Source of the DNA: Hypoxylon rubiginosum
Taxonomy: Eukaryota; Ascomycota; Sordariomycetes; Xylariales; Hypoxylaceae
NCBI GenBank assembly: GCA_902806565.1
Contig: CADCXA010000027.1
Span: 310,001-374,000 of the forward strand
Length of the DNA stretch: 64,000 nt
Direction: 5' to 3'
Shown here piece after piece: positions 1 to 12,266 of the stretch. Below the pieces are notes generated by a model. That model had not been told where the DNA came from and made no database searches. It saw only the letters and a program-made list of their open reading frames with translations. The stretch's first letter is position 1; the number at the start of each line of letters is the position of its first letter. The position numbers and the translations under genes were made by a program.

Positions 1-1924
1 ACGCGAGCGGCAAGTCCTTAGCCCAGCGGTGTGCCGATAAAAGAAAGGACGTCACGAGTCGGCTTCGTGCCAACGATGCCTAGCATCTTACACGGACGCC
101 GGCCGCATCGTGACTTTACATAGGGGTAGGCACCCTATGATGGAATTCATAGGCCAAAGCCTCATCACACCGGTAGAGTAACGCGAGTGGCGAGTCTAGC
201 CGTCTGGTTACAAAATTAGAAATTCGCATGAGATTTCCATTTTCAATGCTTAAGGCATGATGAAGCCGGGACTTTTCTGCTTCTTCTGGGGCAAGACATG
301 ATGTCTAACATAAACGGTCGACGACTCTGCATGATGGCCACCACGGAAATATAATACCATTTCGGAATCTTCTCATCTCATCACTTTGTGATATACATCA
401 TTCATGCGCGTGCGTAAGGTGGGGGTGAGAGTCGAAAATAGTCGCTTTGTGGCTGAAGATCTTTTCCCTTCTCCTCATAGATGCGGGGAACCCTCAAGTC
501 ATGAATAAACCAAAGCCTTCAGAGCTGTCAAGACATGTGATGCTAGCTGCAGTGCGATGGAATCAAGTCTTTCTTCGTGTCACCCGTTAACCTTGAATTA
601 TTGCCACTATAATCGCATCTGAACACACAGCGCGCAGTCATTCCTCAGAATCATGCAAGCTGTGAAGACCCAGTTCCTAGAGATCGTCAGGAATCTCTTC
701 TCGGCGTTTCGAATTACAGGGCCAGCCGGCCGGGTCCGTATTAGCAGTCGTTCGTGAAGGGTCCGAATTAAAGCTGGAGTAGAGAAACGTGACAACGCCT
801 TGTGAGACCCGGACTCCGACTTGGCCGACTCCTTGATATATCATAAATCACCGCGCTCGAAACTTGAAGTATCACTGTAGTTTGTTTGCTGCCCTTGCTG
901 CCGGGTATAGCACGTGGCGAAGGGACGTGCGTGTTTGAAGCCTGAAACTGGGATGGTCTGATGTTGAAGGTAAACCTTGCGATACAGTTTACATCACCAT
1001 GAGATATCCCTCGCCCATGTTTTTTCGTCCTAGCACATCTCGATACGTCGACGATAGCTTCACACCCAAAGGCCGTGCGCAAGCCTCCTAACATAGAGGC
1101 AAGGGAGGGTTGTTGATACAGGAGATCGTGAACCGAACCCTTGGCTGGGCGATTCCCTGCTGCTTCAAATTCTGAAGGCGGTGTACCTCATTTGCTCACT
1201 ACGATATCGAAAGACGTTGGAAAACGTTCTCCATGATTTATTAATTTCTAACTCACCAACGTCACCGGCCGGATTAAAAATGCTGGCAACACTTGATTTA
1301 AGCGGCTGTGCATCGTGAACTAGGAATAACATTTGTTCGTTCCCTACCTCCAATGCCTTCGCTGTAACTAGTAAGTAGCTCGTTAACGCCGAAAGTATCG
1401 CGAATTGCACATGAAGATTCTTGGGATCAATCAGTACCACCTATAAGAGTCTAGGCTTCCCCATGCGTACTTTCACGTGTAGTGACGATTGGCAATTTGA
1501 AGATGGAAAGAGATTGTAAAGCTTTAGAAATGAAATATGAACTATATCTACGTAAGCCGGTACGGTTCTTAGGCCAATCATCGCAGCGGCTATGAACATG
1601 ATGCTAACGGCATTGTCCGTTAATAGAAGGTTAATAGAAGCTAGGAAGCTAGGAAGCCAGATGCGTCGCATCGGCCGCGAATGTGGAGGAGCGGCGCCGG
1701 CAGAGCTCCCCGTTGTGGTAATCGGGAGCCGAGCGAATGGAGACTTCATGAGATGACGGATACGACCTTTCTTTCAACAATCATCATTCTATCTTAAGAG
1801 CCCATATAGTACGCGTATTCCTTGCCGAAGATAGCCAGAGCAAGATGACTACATAAAAGGAGCAGGCGAATCTCCGTTCGTTGACAGAGCTAGGAGACTC
1901 TCATCGCTCCCCATCAACGCAGAG
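1..1924. other. intergenic, no supported gene
   Basis: No frame here has a recognisable domain or a convincing splice pattern. On the minus strand between about 1,165 and 1,749 two adjacent short frames contain hydrophobic stretches and could be the worn remains of a membrane-protein gene, but there is no family motif to support that. A TATA-like ACATAAAAGG lies about 70 bases before the start of the following gene. Otherwise I see nothing. Confidence 0.5.
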
Positions 1925-3470
1925 ATGAAGCGCCAGGTCACCAACCTTGCCGTCTCAGCCGGTGTGCTGACCTCGTCGGTTGGCAGCGTGCTGGCTGCCA
2001 CTAGCGGCGAATTCAACGTCCTGAGCATGAATGTCGCAGGCCTGCCGGAATTCCTCAACGGCAACGAAGTACCGGGAGACAAGACTACAAACTCGGGGCT
2101 GATAGGTACAAAGTTCGCGCAGTACGATTATGACATAATTAACGTGCAAGAGGTAGGCCAGTCTCTCGTCTTCCCCCTTTTTCATCCCCTGTATGCTGAA
2201 TGTATGATTTTTTTTACCAACACCATGGAATTTTGAAACCAGCAATATCCTTGTGCCTCGTGTCCCCTGCATCCACTCCCTTCTTCGAAACAGAGGTCCG
2301 AGAGCGGAGGAGGGCGAAAGCACATACCATGGTTTCTGAGAGATCTGAGCTAAAAGCAAAGTGAAGGATTTCAACTATCACGCCTACATCTACGCGACGG
2401 ACACGCACGCTTACCGCACGGCTACTTCCGGCGGCGTTCCTTTCGGTTCCGGGCTCAACACCCTGTCTAACTTTAACTGGATCGACTTTGAGCGTGTCAA
2501 GTGGGATACTTGCAGCGATGCATCGGAGAACGATTGCCTGACGCCCAAGGGATACACGTTCATGCGTGCTGCGATCGACGATGGCGTTTATGTCGACGTC
2601 TACAACCTGCACACAGACGCGGGCACCGAAGCTGCCGACATAACCGCGCGAGCCGCCAATCTTAAGCAAGTAGCGGACGCCATCGACACCCGCAGCATTG
2701 GTAACGCTGTTCTCGTCTATGGCGACACCAACAGCCGGTACACGCGAACCGGCGACGGCATCCGCGTCTTCTCCGAGCAGAACGACATGGCAGACCCCTG
2801 GGTAGATCTCATCCACGGCGGCACCATCCCCACCACCGAGTCGATCTGCGCGAACCCGAGCACGACCAACGACTGCGAGACCGTCGACAAGGTCTTCTAC
2901 CGCGGCAGCCCCGTCCTCGACCTGGCCGCCACGTACTGGAGCTACGACAGCACCAAGTTCCTGCAGGCCGACGGCAGCATCCTGTCCGACCACAACCCGA
3001 TCACCGTGAACTTCACCTGGTCGGCCGGCGCCTCGCTGCGGCAGTCCGGCTTCTGGGGCGGCCCGCACGGCACCTGGTTCAACGACGCGCCCGCGCTCGC
3101 CGCCAAGACGACGTCGCCCAAGGCCCGCACGCTGACCTTCCGCGGCGGCAGCCGCCTCGACAGCGTCGGCCTCACGCTGTCGGACGGCACGACGCTCACT
3201 CACGGCGGCAGCGGGGGCAGCGCGTCGACGCTGACGCTCAACAGCGGCGAGTACTGGGCCAGCGCCCGGCTCTGCCAGGGCCAGAAGGACAGCCAGACGC
3301 GCAACTTCTACATCCTGGCGACCACGAGCGCGGGGCGGACCCTCGCGTCGGGCACGTCGACGTCCGACTGCGCGACGTTCGCGGCGCCGAGCGGGTGGGG
3401 GATCGTGGGCTTCCTGGGCCAGGCCGGCGACGAGATGGACCAGCTCGCGTTCGTATTCGCGCCGCAGTAA
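1925..3470 (+). CDS. secreted EEP-fold (endonuclease/exonuclease/phosphatase) protein with jacalin-like C-terminal domain
   Basis: Two exons, 1925-2152 and 2367-3470; the phase-0 intron of 214 bp joins INVQE to DFNYHAY; 443 aa. A signal peptide (about residues 1-24, ending SVLA) makes it secreted. The EEP/DNase I-like fold is shown by LSMNVAGLP (Asn), DIINVQE (catalytic Glu, completed at the splice), VYNLHTDAG, VYGDTNSRY (Asp/Asn) and LSDHNPI (the Asp-His pair). The family includes sphingomyelinases, inositol phosphatases and DNases, so metal-dependent phosphodiester cleavage is expected but the substrate is unknown. The last ~140 residues, from SGFWGGPHGTWFND to FVFAPQ, are Gly/Ser/Thr rich with jacalin-type beta-prism repeats, probably carbohydrate binding. 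The 3' half is strikingly rich in G/C-ending codons compared with the surrounding AT-leaning DNA. The splice rests on frame and the family motif; the gene is isolated. Confidence 0.85.
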
Positions 3471-6400
3471 GCGTCGAGGGGAAAATATTATCTATATATT
3501 GCCATAATACGTAATAATTAAAGACTATTCTACCGTGCCGTGATCATCAATCTAGTGCATGTCTGGTAAAATACACGTGGTGAGGAACCAACAAAAATAG
3601 GGGGCTGGGATATATCTCGTCTATCTACCGGCAGCGACTCGTTTAGCCCTAAGGATAGTCGGCTATGTAGTAGACTCTGCATCGTAGTGTCGCAGCAGCC
3701 TAAATGGGATACCTATCTACCGGATCGAGGTTTTCGTTTTAGTGTTGAAGGGGAGAGGATCGGCGCTGCAAGTGCATGGCAGATACAGATAGATCTTCAG
3801 GTCCCGGCCGCGGGAGGGGAGGGGGGATGGGTTGCAGAAGATGCGGCCACCTCGTTTTTTTCTCAATTCTCCATGTGAGAAAAAAAGGTAGGCTAGGCCA
3901 TTATAATTAGATTGGGATTCCCTCGTGGCTATTCGCGTACCTGCCGTAGCTCACGCTGGGCGTCTGGGGTTCAGCCTTGTAGTGTGACGGTAGGTGAATG
4001 AAGTGTAAAATGTAAAGCATATCAATGGTTAAGGGTTTGAGGTCGACAACAAGCTCCGGTAGATGCTTCAATCCTTACCTCGCAATTTAGATAGGTAGTT
4101 TAAAGTACCGGTATAAGCGGTAGCTAACATAGCCGCAAGTATTTCCTTGGTTGGGTTTATACCCCGGGAAGATGCTTCGAGATTAGAATCATACTGAACA
4201 ATGGATAGTAGCCAAAGCTGTTCTTGGTGTCATACGTCGTTTCGTCACATAGGGGGCGAAACCCACTGGCCTGCGCTTCGACCACAGTGCTCGCATCTGT
4301 GCATTGTTCGGGTTGAGTTCTAGATCAGATCCGAACTTTTGAGCGTTGCAGAATCCTTGGAGCGATCACCCCTTCTGTCTGTTCGCTTCCCGAAGGCCGC
4401 GCTCGCGAGATCGAATTTAATCTAGATCACCTATCTACCACCGTAGTCATCATTGTGGACGACCGTACTTCATTACGGCATCTCCCCCCGTGAAGATCAT
4501 TTTAAGAACCTCTCTTCACGAACGAGGAGGCTCACGTTGAAATGAGCTGCGAACATGTAAGCACTAGATATAAGACCTGCAAATTTGCGATCCTCAGGCG
4601 CCGTTTAGATACGCCAGAATCCGTCAACTTAGTCCAGGCTTGGGGTTTTTTTTCTTCTTAGACGCCCCCACGCCATATTCATAAGTTCGTCTTATTAGCA
4701 AAGAAGTTAGAATGTTCTTTTACTGTCTCGTAGCGGAGCGCCATGCAGATGGCAACGGATCTCATTAACCATGTTTCAAAAGACACTTGCCGCTTACCGT
4801 CATATAGGATTTCATTTAAGCAGCGGAGAAAGAATAGTCAGACTTTTGATAATTAGCCGTAATCATCGCGAAGTTCACTAGGTAATTCACTAATTTCGAC
4901 TTCATCCCGCAGCAGACGTAGACGAGGCGGGAAGTACGAACTAGTAAGACTTGTCAGAGACTGAAAACGGATTGATGTCTTGGGAGTTCGTAGGTAGTAT
5001 CATGAAACGAGAATCCTTGTATTCAGTTGCTTTTTTCCCCATTGACGAACCAACGTTGGTTCTTCGTACAACGGAACAGCATGGGCTGCACGTTTTGAAT
5101 GAGACATCCTCATCATCCCGTCCCGTGGGAATATTTGCATACGATGTGTAACTCCACCTTGCGTTGCGGCTCACCAACGAGAAAACATGCAGTACGGAGA
5201 GCTAAGATTATGAGATCTACATTCGGTGGTTGGACTCCGACAAAATACTTTAGTACTGGTAACATCGTTATTAGGAGTCGAGTACTATCGTCCGACGGGG
5301 CTAAATTTCACACATCTCATACGAGATTTAGGTAAGTTGATGCGACTGGTCTATGCGCATTGAGCGGTACAAGGAGCCCGAGACACCGGATAGCCCCAAT
5401 CTATGATACGCCCCTTTATTCGGCCTATGAATCATGTATCTGCCCAACAGATATCTAGATGCCATGCAAGGTCGCCATTGCTGATGATAAAAACAGAAGT
5501 TAAACATGATTTTGAAGATTTCTTGCAACTGAACACTGTCCAATCTTAGGTCTAGCAATGTTAGACACGTTGGATGAGAGAGCCGGAGATATCGGCGTAC
5601 AAACAGCTGTCTTTGGTGTTGGAACAACTCTGGAAATACGTACTAGCGCTTAAGTAAGGTAGCGGCAGGGTGACCACCAGGAGTGTCTTGGATATATCTT
5701 GTTGGTTCTAAGTTCGGCCTGCTATTCCTTTATAGATAAGTCGTGAGATCTGACTTGTAACTAGATCATAGATGGCAGGGTCCGAGACCTTTTGACTGGG
5801 GTTTTATCTCACTGGGGTTCTATCTCAAACGTCAGACAGCGGTGTTGGTAAGTCAATTACCTGATGACTCCTACAGGAAAAAGTTAAAGAGTCTTGCATG
5901 GACGACGGCGATCGTTGGGTCGTCATAGCACGAACCTCGATAGCAGTTCGCTCTCGAACGTACCTAAACTACGCTATATGACCGGGCCGAAGTGTACCTA
6001 CCTAGGTATTTCCTGTATGACACGGGCACAGACATACATGGAGTAAATACGTACATGCGCAGATAGATTTGGCCCATCACGGATCGGATGTCTAAAGACG
6101 ATCTTCACCTCCAAGCTCGAAATGGCGTCACGATTTCTCCGTGGCTCGCTTTGTACTTCCGGAATGCTTCCGGGAAGGAGCTTGGAGCTGGGTTTCTTCT
6201 CGAAATCAATCTTGGCTAAAAGTAGCTCCTCTAAAGACAAAGAGAGGTGGAGAGAAGTGTGGCCCTTACCTCTGATGGGGAACAGGTGGCTCAAGCTCTT
6301 CCTCGTACATACCTCTGGTAGCTGTGGGGGGGTGTCAATAGAGACAAAACGCACAGACAGGGTTTTCTCACATGCCGAGGCTACTCGTCGATGAATCGGT

Positions 6401-8193
6401 GGTGTTTCGTCGGATGTGCTTCAGAAACGCCGTAGACTCGGAGAAAAAGTCGTCTGAGCTTTAGTCTTCATACAATCCGTTACTTTAGCAATGAAACGTC
6501 CATTGTATGTGCCATGTATCTTTCTTTAAACCCAAGTAAATACCTACAAATCGGCACCGTTGAGAGCATTTTCATATGTTCCATATGGAGTTCCCTGGCT
6601 TGGTTCTGGAAGCGAATCGTGCTGCGTGAGTGGGGTCTCTGCAATCTCGCAGGTCGTTGGATCGGGCCCTGGGATTGCATTGACCTAGGATTTGGGGATT
6701 TAGGGATTTGGCGTCACTCAACACCAAGCTGGACAGGTAGGATACAGGTAGGATAGGCAAGCAAAGTACTATGTATACCGAGGTCACTAGGTAGGTATGT
6801 ACATAGATAAAATACGTTGTAAAAGTACAATACATATACATACAGGCAGTAGAAGAACATCCGGTCCATGTAAAGTAATTGCCGATGTCAAATATGTCTA
6901 TCTTCTAGCCAAGCTTGACAATAAAGATGTTCATCGTGATGTTCTATCATTTTGTCATTTTTGTCATTTTTTGATAATAAGGCTATATGATGTGACGTTA
7001 TTGTTACTATTGACTGTCGTATGTATGGTACAATACCAGGCGCGACCTCGACTCTCTGGTGACGACACTAGGGGGTTCTCGGCTCTACTCCCCAGATTGG
7101 CGTCCGTATAGGGCAAGGGGGTGGTCGCTCGTAATCCTAAATTAATTCTTTTGGCATTCGACGTCCCATATGGCAATGTGGTCAATGCTTTCGTGTCTTG
7201 GCTTGGGCTAGGGCGATTTGCCGGTTCCTGCATAGACCCAAAGGGATACAGGCTCGTGTGACTGCGCCCCGAGCTGGTAGCGTGGCTGGACGACTAGCAA
7301 AAAGGGGCAAAGGGGGGATTCGCCAAGTCGAATTGCACAGGGCGTGTCATTTTGGGATTTTGGGGATACTACCAGTACAACGACCTTTTTCGCAGACCAA
7401 AGGCGATACTCGGTAGTTTTAGACAAGATCTTGCAGTGAGTTGTCGCCAGTCATGTCTGCCTGCGATTGGAGTAATATGTCTTCTAATGTCCAAGGTGCA
7501 GCTTCAATGCAGATACGAGCATTAAGGGTAAGAGAAATCTACGCCTCGACTATCAATTGGGTCTGATAGTTCCGTTCATTTACGCGATCTAATACTTGGC
7601 GATATCGTGTGTTGTCCGATTGAGCGTTCGGTGTCGTAGCTTCGGCGCACGGAATATCAAAACTGATATCGCTGATCGCGAGGATATCTAATTCGGGAGT
7701 AGGTGAACCGCTAGGCTCTTTTCGCATAATCTATAACACGGTTGGAGATCCGGAAAAACGCACATACCTGGCGACTGATGACTTTCTGAACGTGGCCGAC
7801 GTGGATGCCCCTGGTTTTGCACATGTACTATGTAGCCCGTATCTACTATAGTACACAAGCCTGTGTAGTACGGGTGAAGATGGGAGAGGGCTTGCATTAG
7901 CAGGCTGTACAGGGTCCTGGCGCTGTCACAAGGAATCCTTGAACCGTACCTGCGCGCCGCCACCTATTGCAGCCAACAGTATTAATACATCCTGGATACG
8001 GTAAAGTAGCCGAAAGGTAAGCTGGAGGTTGCTTTTTGCTGGAGTGGTTCGTGAGTGGTTTGTGTGGTATCATCCCGACGACATCGCTCGCAAGGGGGTC
8101 AACATCCATTGGTGAAGGCGGTAGACGTACTGGCGACCTAACAATAACAATCTTGAACTTCATTGGGTGCAATCGGAATAGAATGTCAGAATG

Positions 8194-8428
8194 TTAGATC
8201 CGGTGGCGGCGATAAAATTCTCTGGGATCGACTATGACGCCGACAAGTTCCAATATTCGCGCTGCCGTCGTGCGAAAGTTGTGATAATGCAAGCCTCAGA
8301 GACTCACAACTAATGAAAAGGCCTAGAAATGTGTCGTGGCTAAAGGGGAACACGATGCGAGGCACGGCTGATAAGTCCAACTTCGAGGATGGCTGGATGG
8401 GTGGCCACTGAGGCTGTCGGGATCCCAT
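8194..8428 (-). CDS. possible 62-aa two-exon micro-gene
   Basis: Low-confidence call. On the minus strand an ATG at 8,428 opens a frame (begins MGSRQPQWPP). It meets a GTGAGT donor at 8,307 and, after a 46-bp intron, a GGCAG acceptor at 8,262. The second exon (8194-8261) reads on as ILELVGVIVDPREFYRRHRI and then a TAA. The spliced product has no signal peptide and matches no family I know. The second exon looks protein-like (helical, charged), which is why I list it. It could equally be a fragment of a decayed gene: the neighbouring frames on this strand (7.9-8.6 kb) are also unusually open. Confidence 0.25.
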
Positions 8429-10412
8429 TGTGAAGGCTATTGGTAGAGTCGAGATGCAACGCGGGCGTGCCTAATGTCCGCGTATGACCGGGAACAATTC
8501 TATTGAGCAATCCGATACTTTCTGGGTCTTTTTTTGATCCGTTCCTGAAGATCATTGGGAAGACGAAGATGACATGCGGCACAAGATGGCGTTCCTTAGC
8601 GGGAGTAAATGCAACGGATGCAGAATTTAGACGATATTATGTTGGAGAGATAATGTTGCACCGCACACTTTTCGGCATGGGCTGGTTTGATTTTCCATTG
8701 GTCTAATAATAAGATGCACATATCTAGTAGGTGGTGTGATATCCACGCACGAAGATAATCACGCTCTAGAGCGCTCTGCTGGTGATATGGTATTGTACGA
8801 CTCCCTGCTAGGAATCTACATAGCACTACGCAGCGAGTTATGTTGTGGTACGCTTTCAAATCTGATCGAGCCATCAGACTCAACCATCGATGTTAGATAC
8901 CGGTAGGTATCTATTCGTAAGTGTTCAACCCGCGCAAGTATTCCGGATAATCAGACGGGTATATGTATGTACTTGTTTAATACTCTGCAAGATCTTGCTG
9001 GTATCGACTCCAAATCTGCCTCTGCTCTTGCTAATGCTGGGGTACACAACCATCATATTCAGCTGACAACATCACTCAGAACCAAGGTTCCAATTACCCT
9101 TTTCAGGTACGGAATCGGGACCAGGAGGCCAAGTCCAATTTCTCCGGCAACAAGCTCTGGGAGGCTCGACGGGATCTGTTATCTGGAAATTTATGTAGAG
9201 CGGTACGATCCGCCAGGTTGATACCAACGACCCATGATTCCTCTCAACTTGGTACAGGATGTCAACCCCCGACTATATAAGCATGTTTAAAGACGTAGTA
9301 TAATAGTAATATTTACATAGGTAGTACTTAGCATTACTACTACTACTCATTACGCGGGACTGGTATTAACAGACAAGAAGTTTTTACTATGTATATCCTA
9401 CACTTTGTTGCTAACCGCTGGCTAAAAGACAGAAATAAGTTACTATCATGAAGATGTTTACTCTATACGATAGGTTTCTATCAAAGGGGAATGCTGATTA
9501 GCCCGATTATCTAAGTTCTTTCTACTGGTTGATCAGCAGTAATTGGCCAATCGCCTGTACACATGTAAAGCCTTTGAGATCTAGATAGCGGATGTAGTAT
9601 CTTGCTCGACGCGTTGCGCCATGAAATTTCCTTGGCTTTGTTCCAACGTGCTATGGTCTCTTCCAGCTCTTTCGAAGCACACCTGCAGCATCCTGGAGTG
9701 GCTTCTACCGGGAGAAATCCTCAGCAGCGACAAGTCTCACCGGTCCACGTTAATGGAAGGTTTCAATTACACGGCGTGTGTCAACGGATATGTCCAAAGC
9801 TACTTGACCTTTGCTTGGATGCCACCCGTGGACATCGTGCGCGCGGCTTGCCAATAATACGGAAATGGCTGCTTACGAACATAACAGCTCGACACCAGGC
9901 TTGAAGATTCGCGAATTAGCATCCAAAGCTGCAAATGTAATCACTAGCAAGCGGGTAGAATCTCTTGGGGCTTTGGTCTTGAGGTCTTGAGGTCGGCGAA
10001 CGGGGCTCAAAATATCATGAAGTGAATATGATTCGAGAGTCAATTGCAGGATTAGAAGTATAAGCTGAGAAACACGAACGCCTTTTCCGTGGAGTCTTCC
10101 GCGAAGTCTGGAGTCTGCAGTCTGGAGTTCTCTCGTGGAATATCCCGTCAAGATTCGGTTGACAGTATGCGCAACTGTGCTACTGTAGAACGTATGTTAG
10201 GTACATATAGTACTACTATACGGAATACATGTACGAATTGGATTGACTGGGGAAGCCCCCGGAGACCCTGCAACTTCCCCTGCAGGTTGTCCCCCATCCC
10301 CCCATGCACCCATGCCCATGCACCCATGTACCCACCTGCATGCTGATGTTGACGCGGGTGGACGGGTGTCAAATTAGTAGAAGCTTCTCCCACTAACCTA
10401 AAGCTCGAAGTA

Positions 10413-10456
10413 AGAACGTTAGAACGTTAGAACCCGCCCTGCCGCCCTGCCGCCCT
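10413..10456. repeat. short tandem repeats (AGAACGTT and GCCGCCCT-like units)
   Basis: Two abutting simple repeats: AGAACGTT followed by AGAACGTTAGAAC at 10,413-10,433, then about three copies of an 8-bp CGCCCTGC unit at 10,435-10,456. They are probably replication-slippage products in non-coding DNA upstream of the RasGEF gene; no function is indicated. Confidence 0.75.
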
Positions 10457-10799
10457 ACCAAATACAGCCATACCGCCAACAGAACTAGCAGGGCTAACAG
10501 GTGGCGCCGACCCACTGGAGCTCCTGCACCCCCTAGCACCCCCCGGCTACCCTAATCCGTCAAGGTTGCGTTCTGCGGTTCTTGAACTCACCCCCCTCCT
10601 GCCCTTGCCCTGGTCGAGGCATCATTCTTAGGTACATATCTTAAAGCTAGCATATCAAGGTACGTACATATTCCCGGCCCAGAGGTCCATCATGCCTAAT
10701 AAAAGCGTTGCAGAGTTCTTTGTTAGGCATAGCTGCATGGGGGGTTACAGCGGGTAGGTCCAATAACGTGGATAATAAGATAATAGTTGATAACCAGGG

Positions 10800-10844
10800 C
10801 CTAGCAAGCCTAGCAGGCCTAGCAAGCCTGGCAAGCTTGCAAAG
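10800..10844. repeat. 9-bp minisatellite, about five units (CCTAGCAAG)
   Basis: Units read in order CCTAGCAAG, CCTAGCAGG, CCTAGCAAG, CCTGGCAAG and a diverged CTTGCAAAG. It is non-coding despite being open in one frame (an artefact of a period divisible by three). Confidence 0.8.
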
Positions 10845-10889
10845 CTCTTGCAGGACGCGCATTGGCATCCTTTTTTTTCTTCCTGCATC

Positions 10890-11270
10890 TCCCCTACATA
10901 GTACATACCCACATACCCTTACCTTGAACCGTATCTGCGTTCTTGTCCTACCTACGATTCTCTTCGCACATACACACCTCACCCAGCACCCAGCACCTAG
11001 GCACATACACCCACGTACAGATTCGACTTCTGCAACTCTACGTTTTCGCGGCAGCACAGGACGCAACGCTAGTCATCGCACCGATCTCGAGGTCCAAGGT
11101 TCAACGTCCTGGAGGTCTGAGAGTACAATACAATACCACACTTCCCACCCACCCTTGCCTCCTCTATCTCTCCTACACGTCTCCACTAGATCTGTTGGTT
11201 CTCAAACCGACATCTACGTCTTACGACTACGTCTGCGACTACGATCAAGGCGCTACTTTACTACGATCTC
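10890..11270 (+). promoter_or_regulatory. C/T- and CA-rich tract, likely promoter or leader region of the RasGEF gene
   Basis: This stretch of the plus strand is strongly biased to C, T and CA steps, unlike the DNA on either side. Pyrimidine-rich tracts before transcription starts are common in filamentous-fungal housekeeping genes. It lies 1.0-1.4 kb upstream of the RasGEF start codon, so if it is the promoter the transcript has a long (possibly spliced) 5' leader. The assignment is inference from position and base composition only. Confidence 0.3.
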
Positions 11271-12266
11271 ATTATCTCGGTTTCCATCGCTTCCGGGATT
11301 TCATTCGTGAACTTGGAATATACTCGAAGACAACATACGACTCCCAATTGCAGAGCCAACCGACCCGATAACGGATACCAACGAGAGACTGAACCTCCCG
11401 ACGGATTGGTGCAACCATTTTGGCAAATTCTATTGTCAACTGGCCTCGACGATTCTGTTAGCCTCGGGCAGTTTGAATTGAATGTACTCTGGACCTGTTT
11501 GTTTAACTTGCCGTGGCAAGGACTTCGGAAAGGTGAATTATTAGTCTCGGTTTTCTCATCCGCCTCCACCACTATCTAGATATATACGTGCGACCTTGAA
11601 AATCGCGAAAAGGGCCGGGAGCATTGGTCTCCCGTTTGCCGGGCTGCTGCATCGAAACCCACGAGGTACGCATACTGGCATAGTTCTCTTCCGATTCCCT
11701 ATGTATCCTGCATAGTGGAACAGAGGAAAGGATCTTCCTTACTCTGGCATGCTACCACCTTAATGGAAGGGGGTTCGTCATAGGGAATAGGGCCTGAAAC
11801 GCCGTGTCAAGGAAATACCCTGAAATCGTTTAGCTCAAGTCTTGACAACCTCGACATTCCTTGCTTGGACCCCTCCCGTCGAGAACCCGATAACACTTCC
11901 CTTCATTCCATCATACGCTCAGACTACCTTCCTCGCGGTAGTTACAAACAACAATCGATCGCGTACTGACATCTTTCCAGTTTATTGTACAGGATTTCCT
12001 ACCCATCAACACCGACCTTACGAGATCCGTAGCATCACGTCGACCTCACACGAAATTTCTAGAGCCTTCCGGTCTGTACGATTGTTAATGCTTTTGAAAG
12101 GCTATCTTGTCTCAGGGTCCCACAGGAGCAGCCAAGAGACGAGAGGCCGATTAGAATCCCCACGTTCCGAGGAACTTGGGCATTTTACCCTAAAGTCGTC
12201 GCTGTTGCGCAAGTAACAGCAACAACTCATTCCCATGGTTTTCTACGTCAGTGCCTTGCAGCAATC

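Larger units (their letters stand above)
3471..12266. other. 8.8 kb gene-poor region
   Basis: No gene of recognisable family. It holds many short open frames without domains, an AT-leaning composition, scattered TACCTAGGTA-type motifs (for example near 5,997-6,010 and 6,786), two 9-bp-scale minisatellites near 10.4 and 10.8 kb, and a C/T-rich tract around 10,890-11,270 that probably belongs to the 5' region of the RasGEF gene. One tentative two-exon micro-gene (8,194-8,428, minus) is listed separately. Confidence 0.5.
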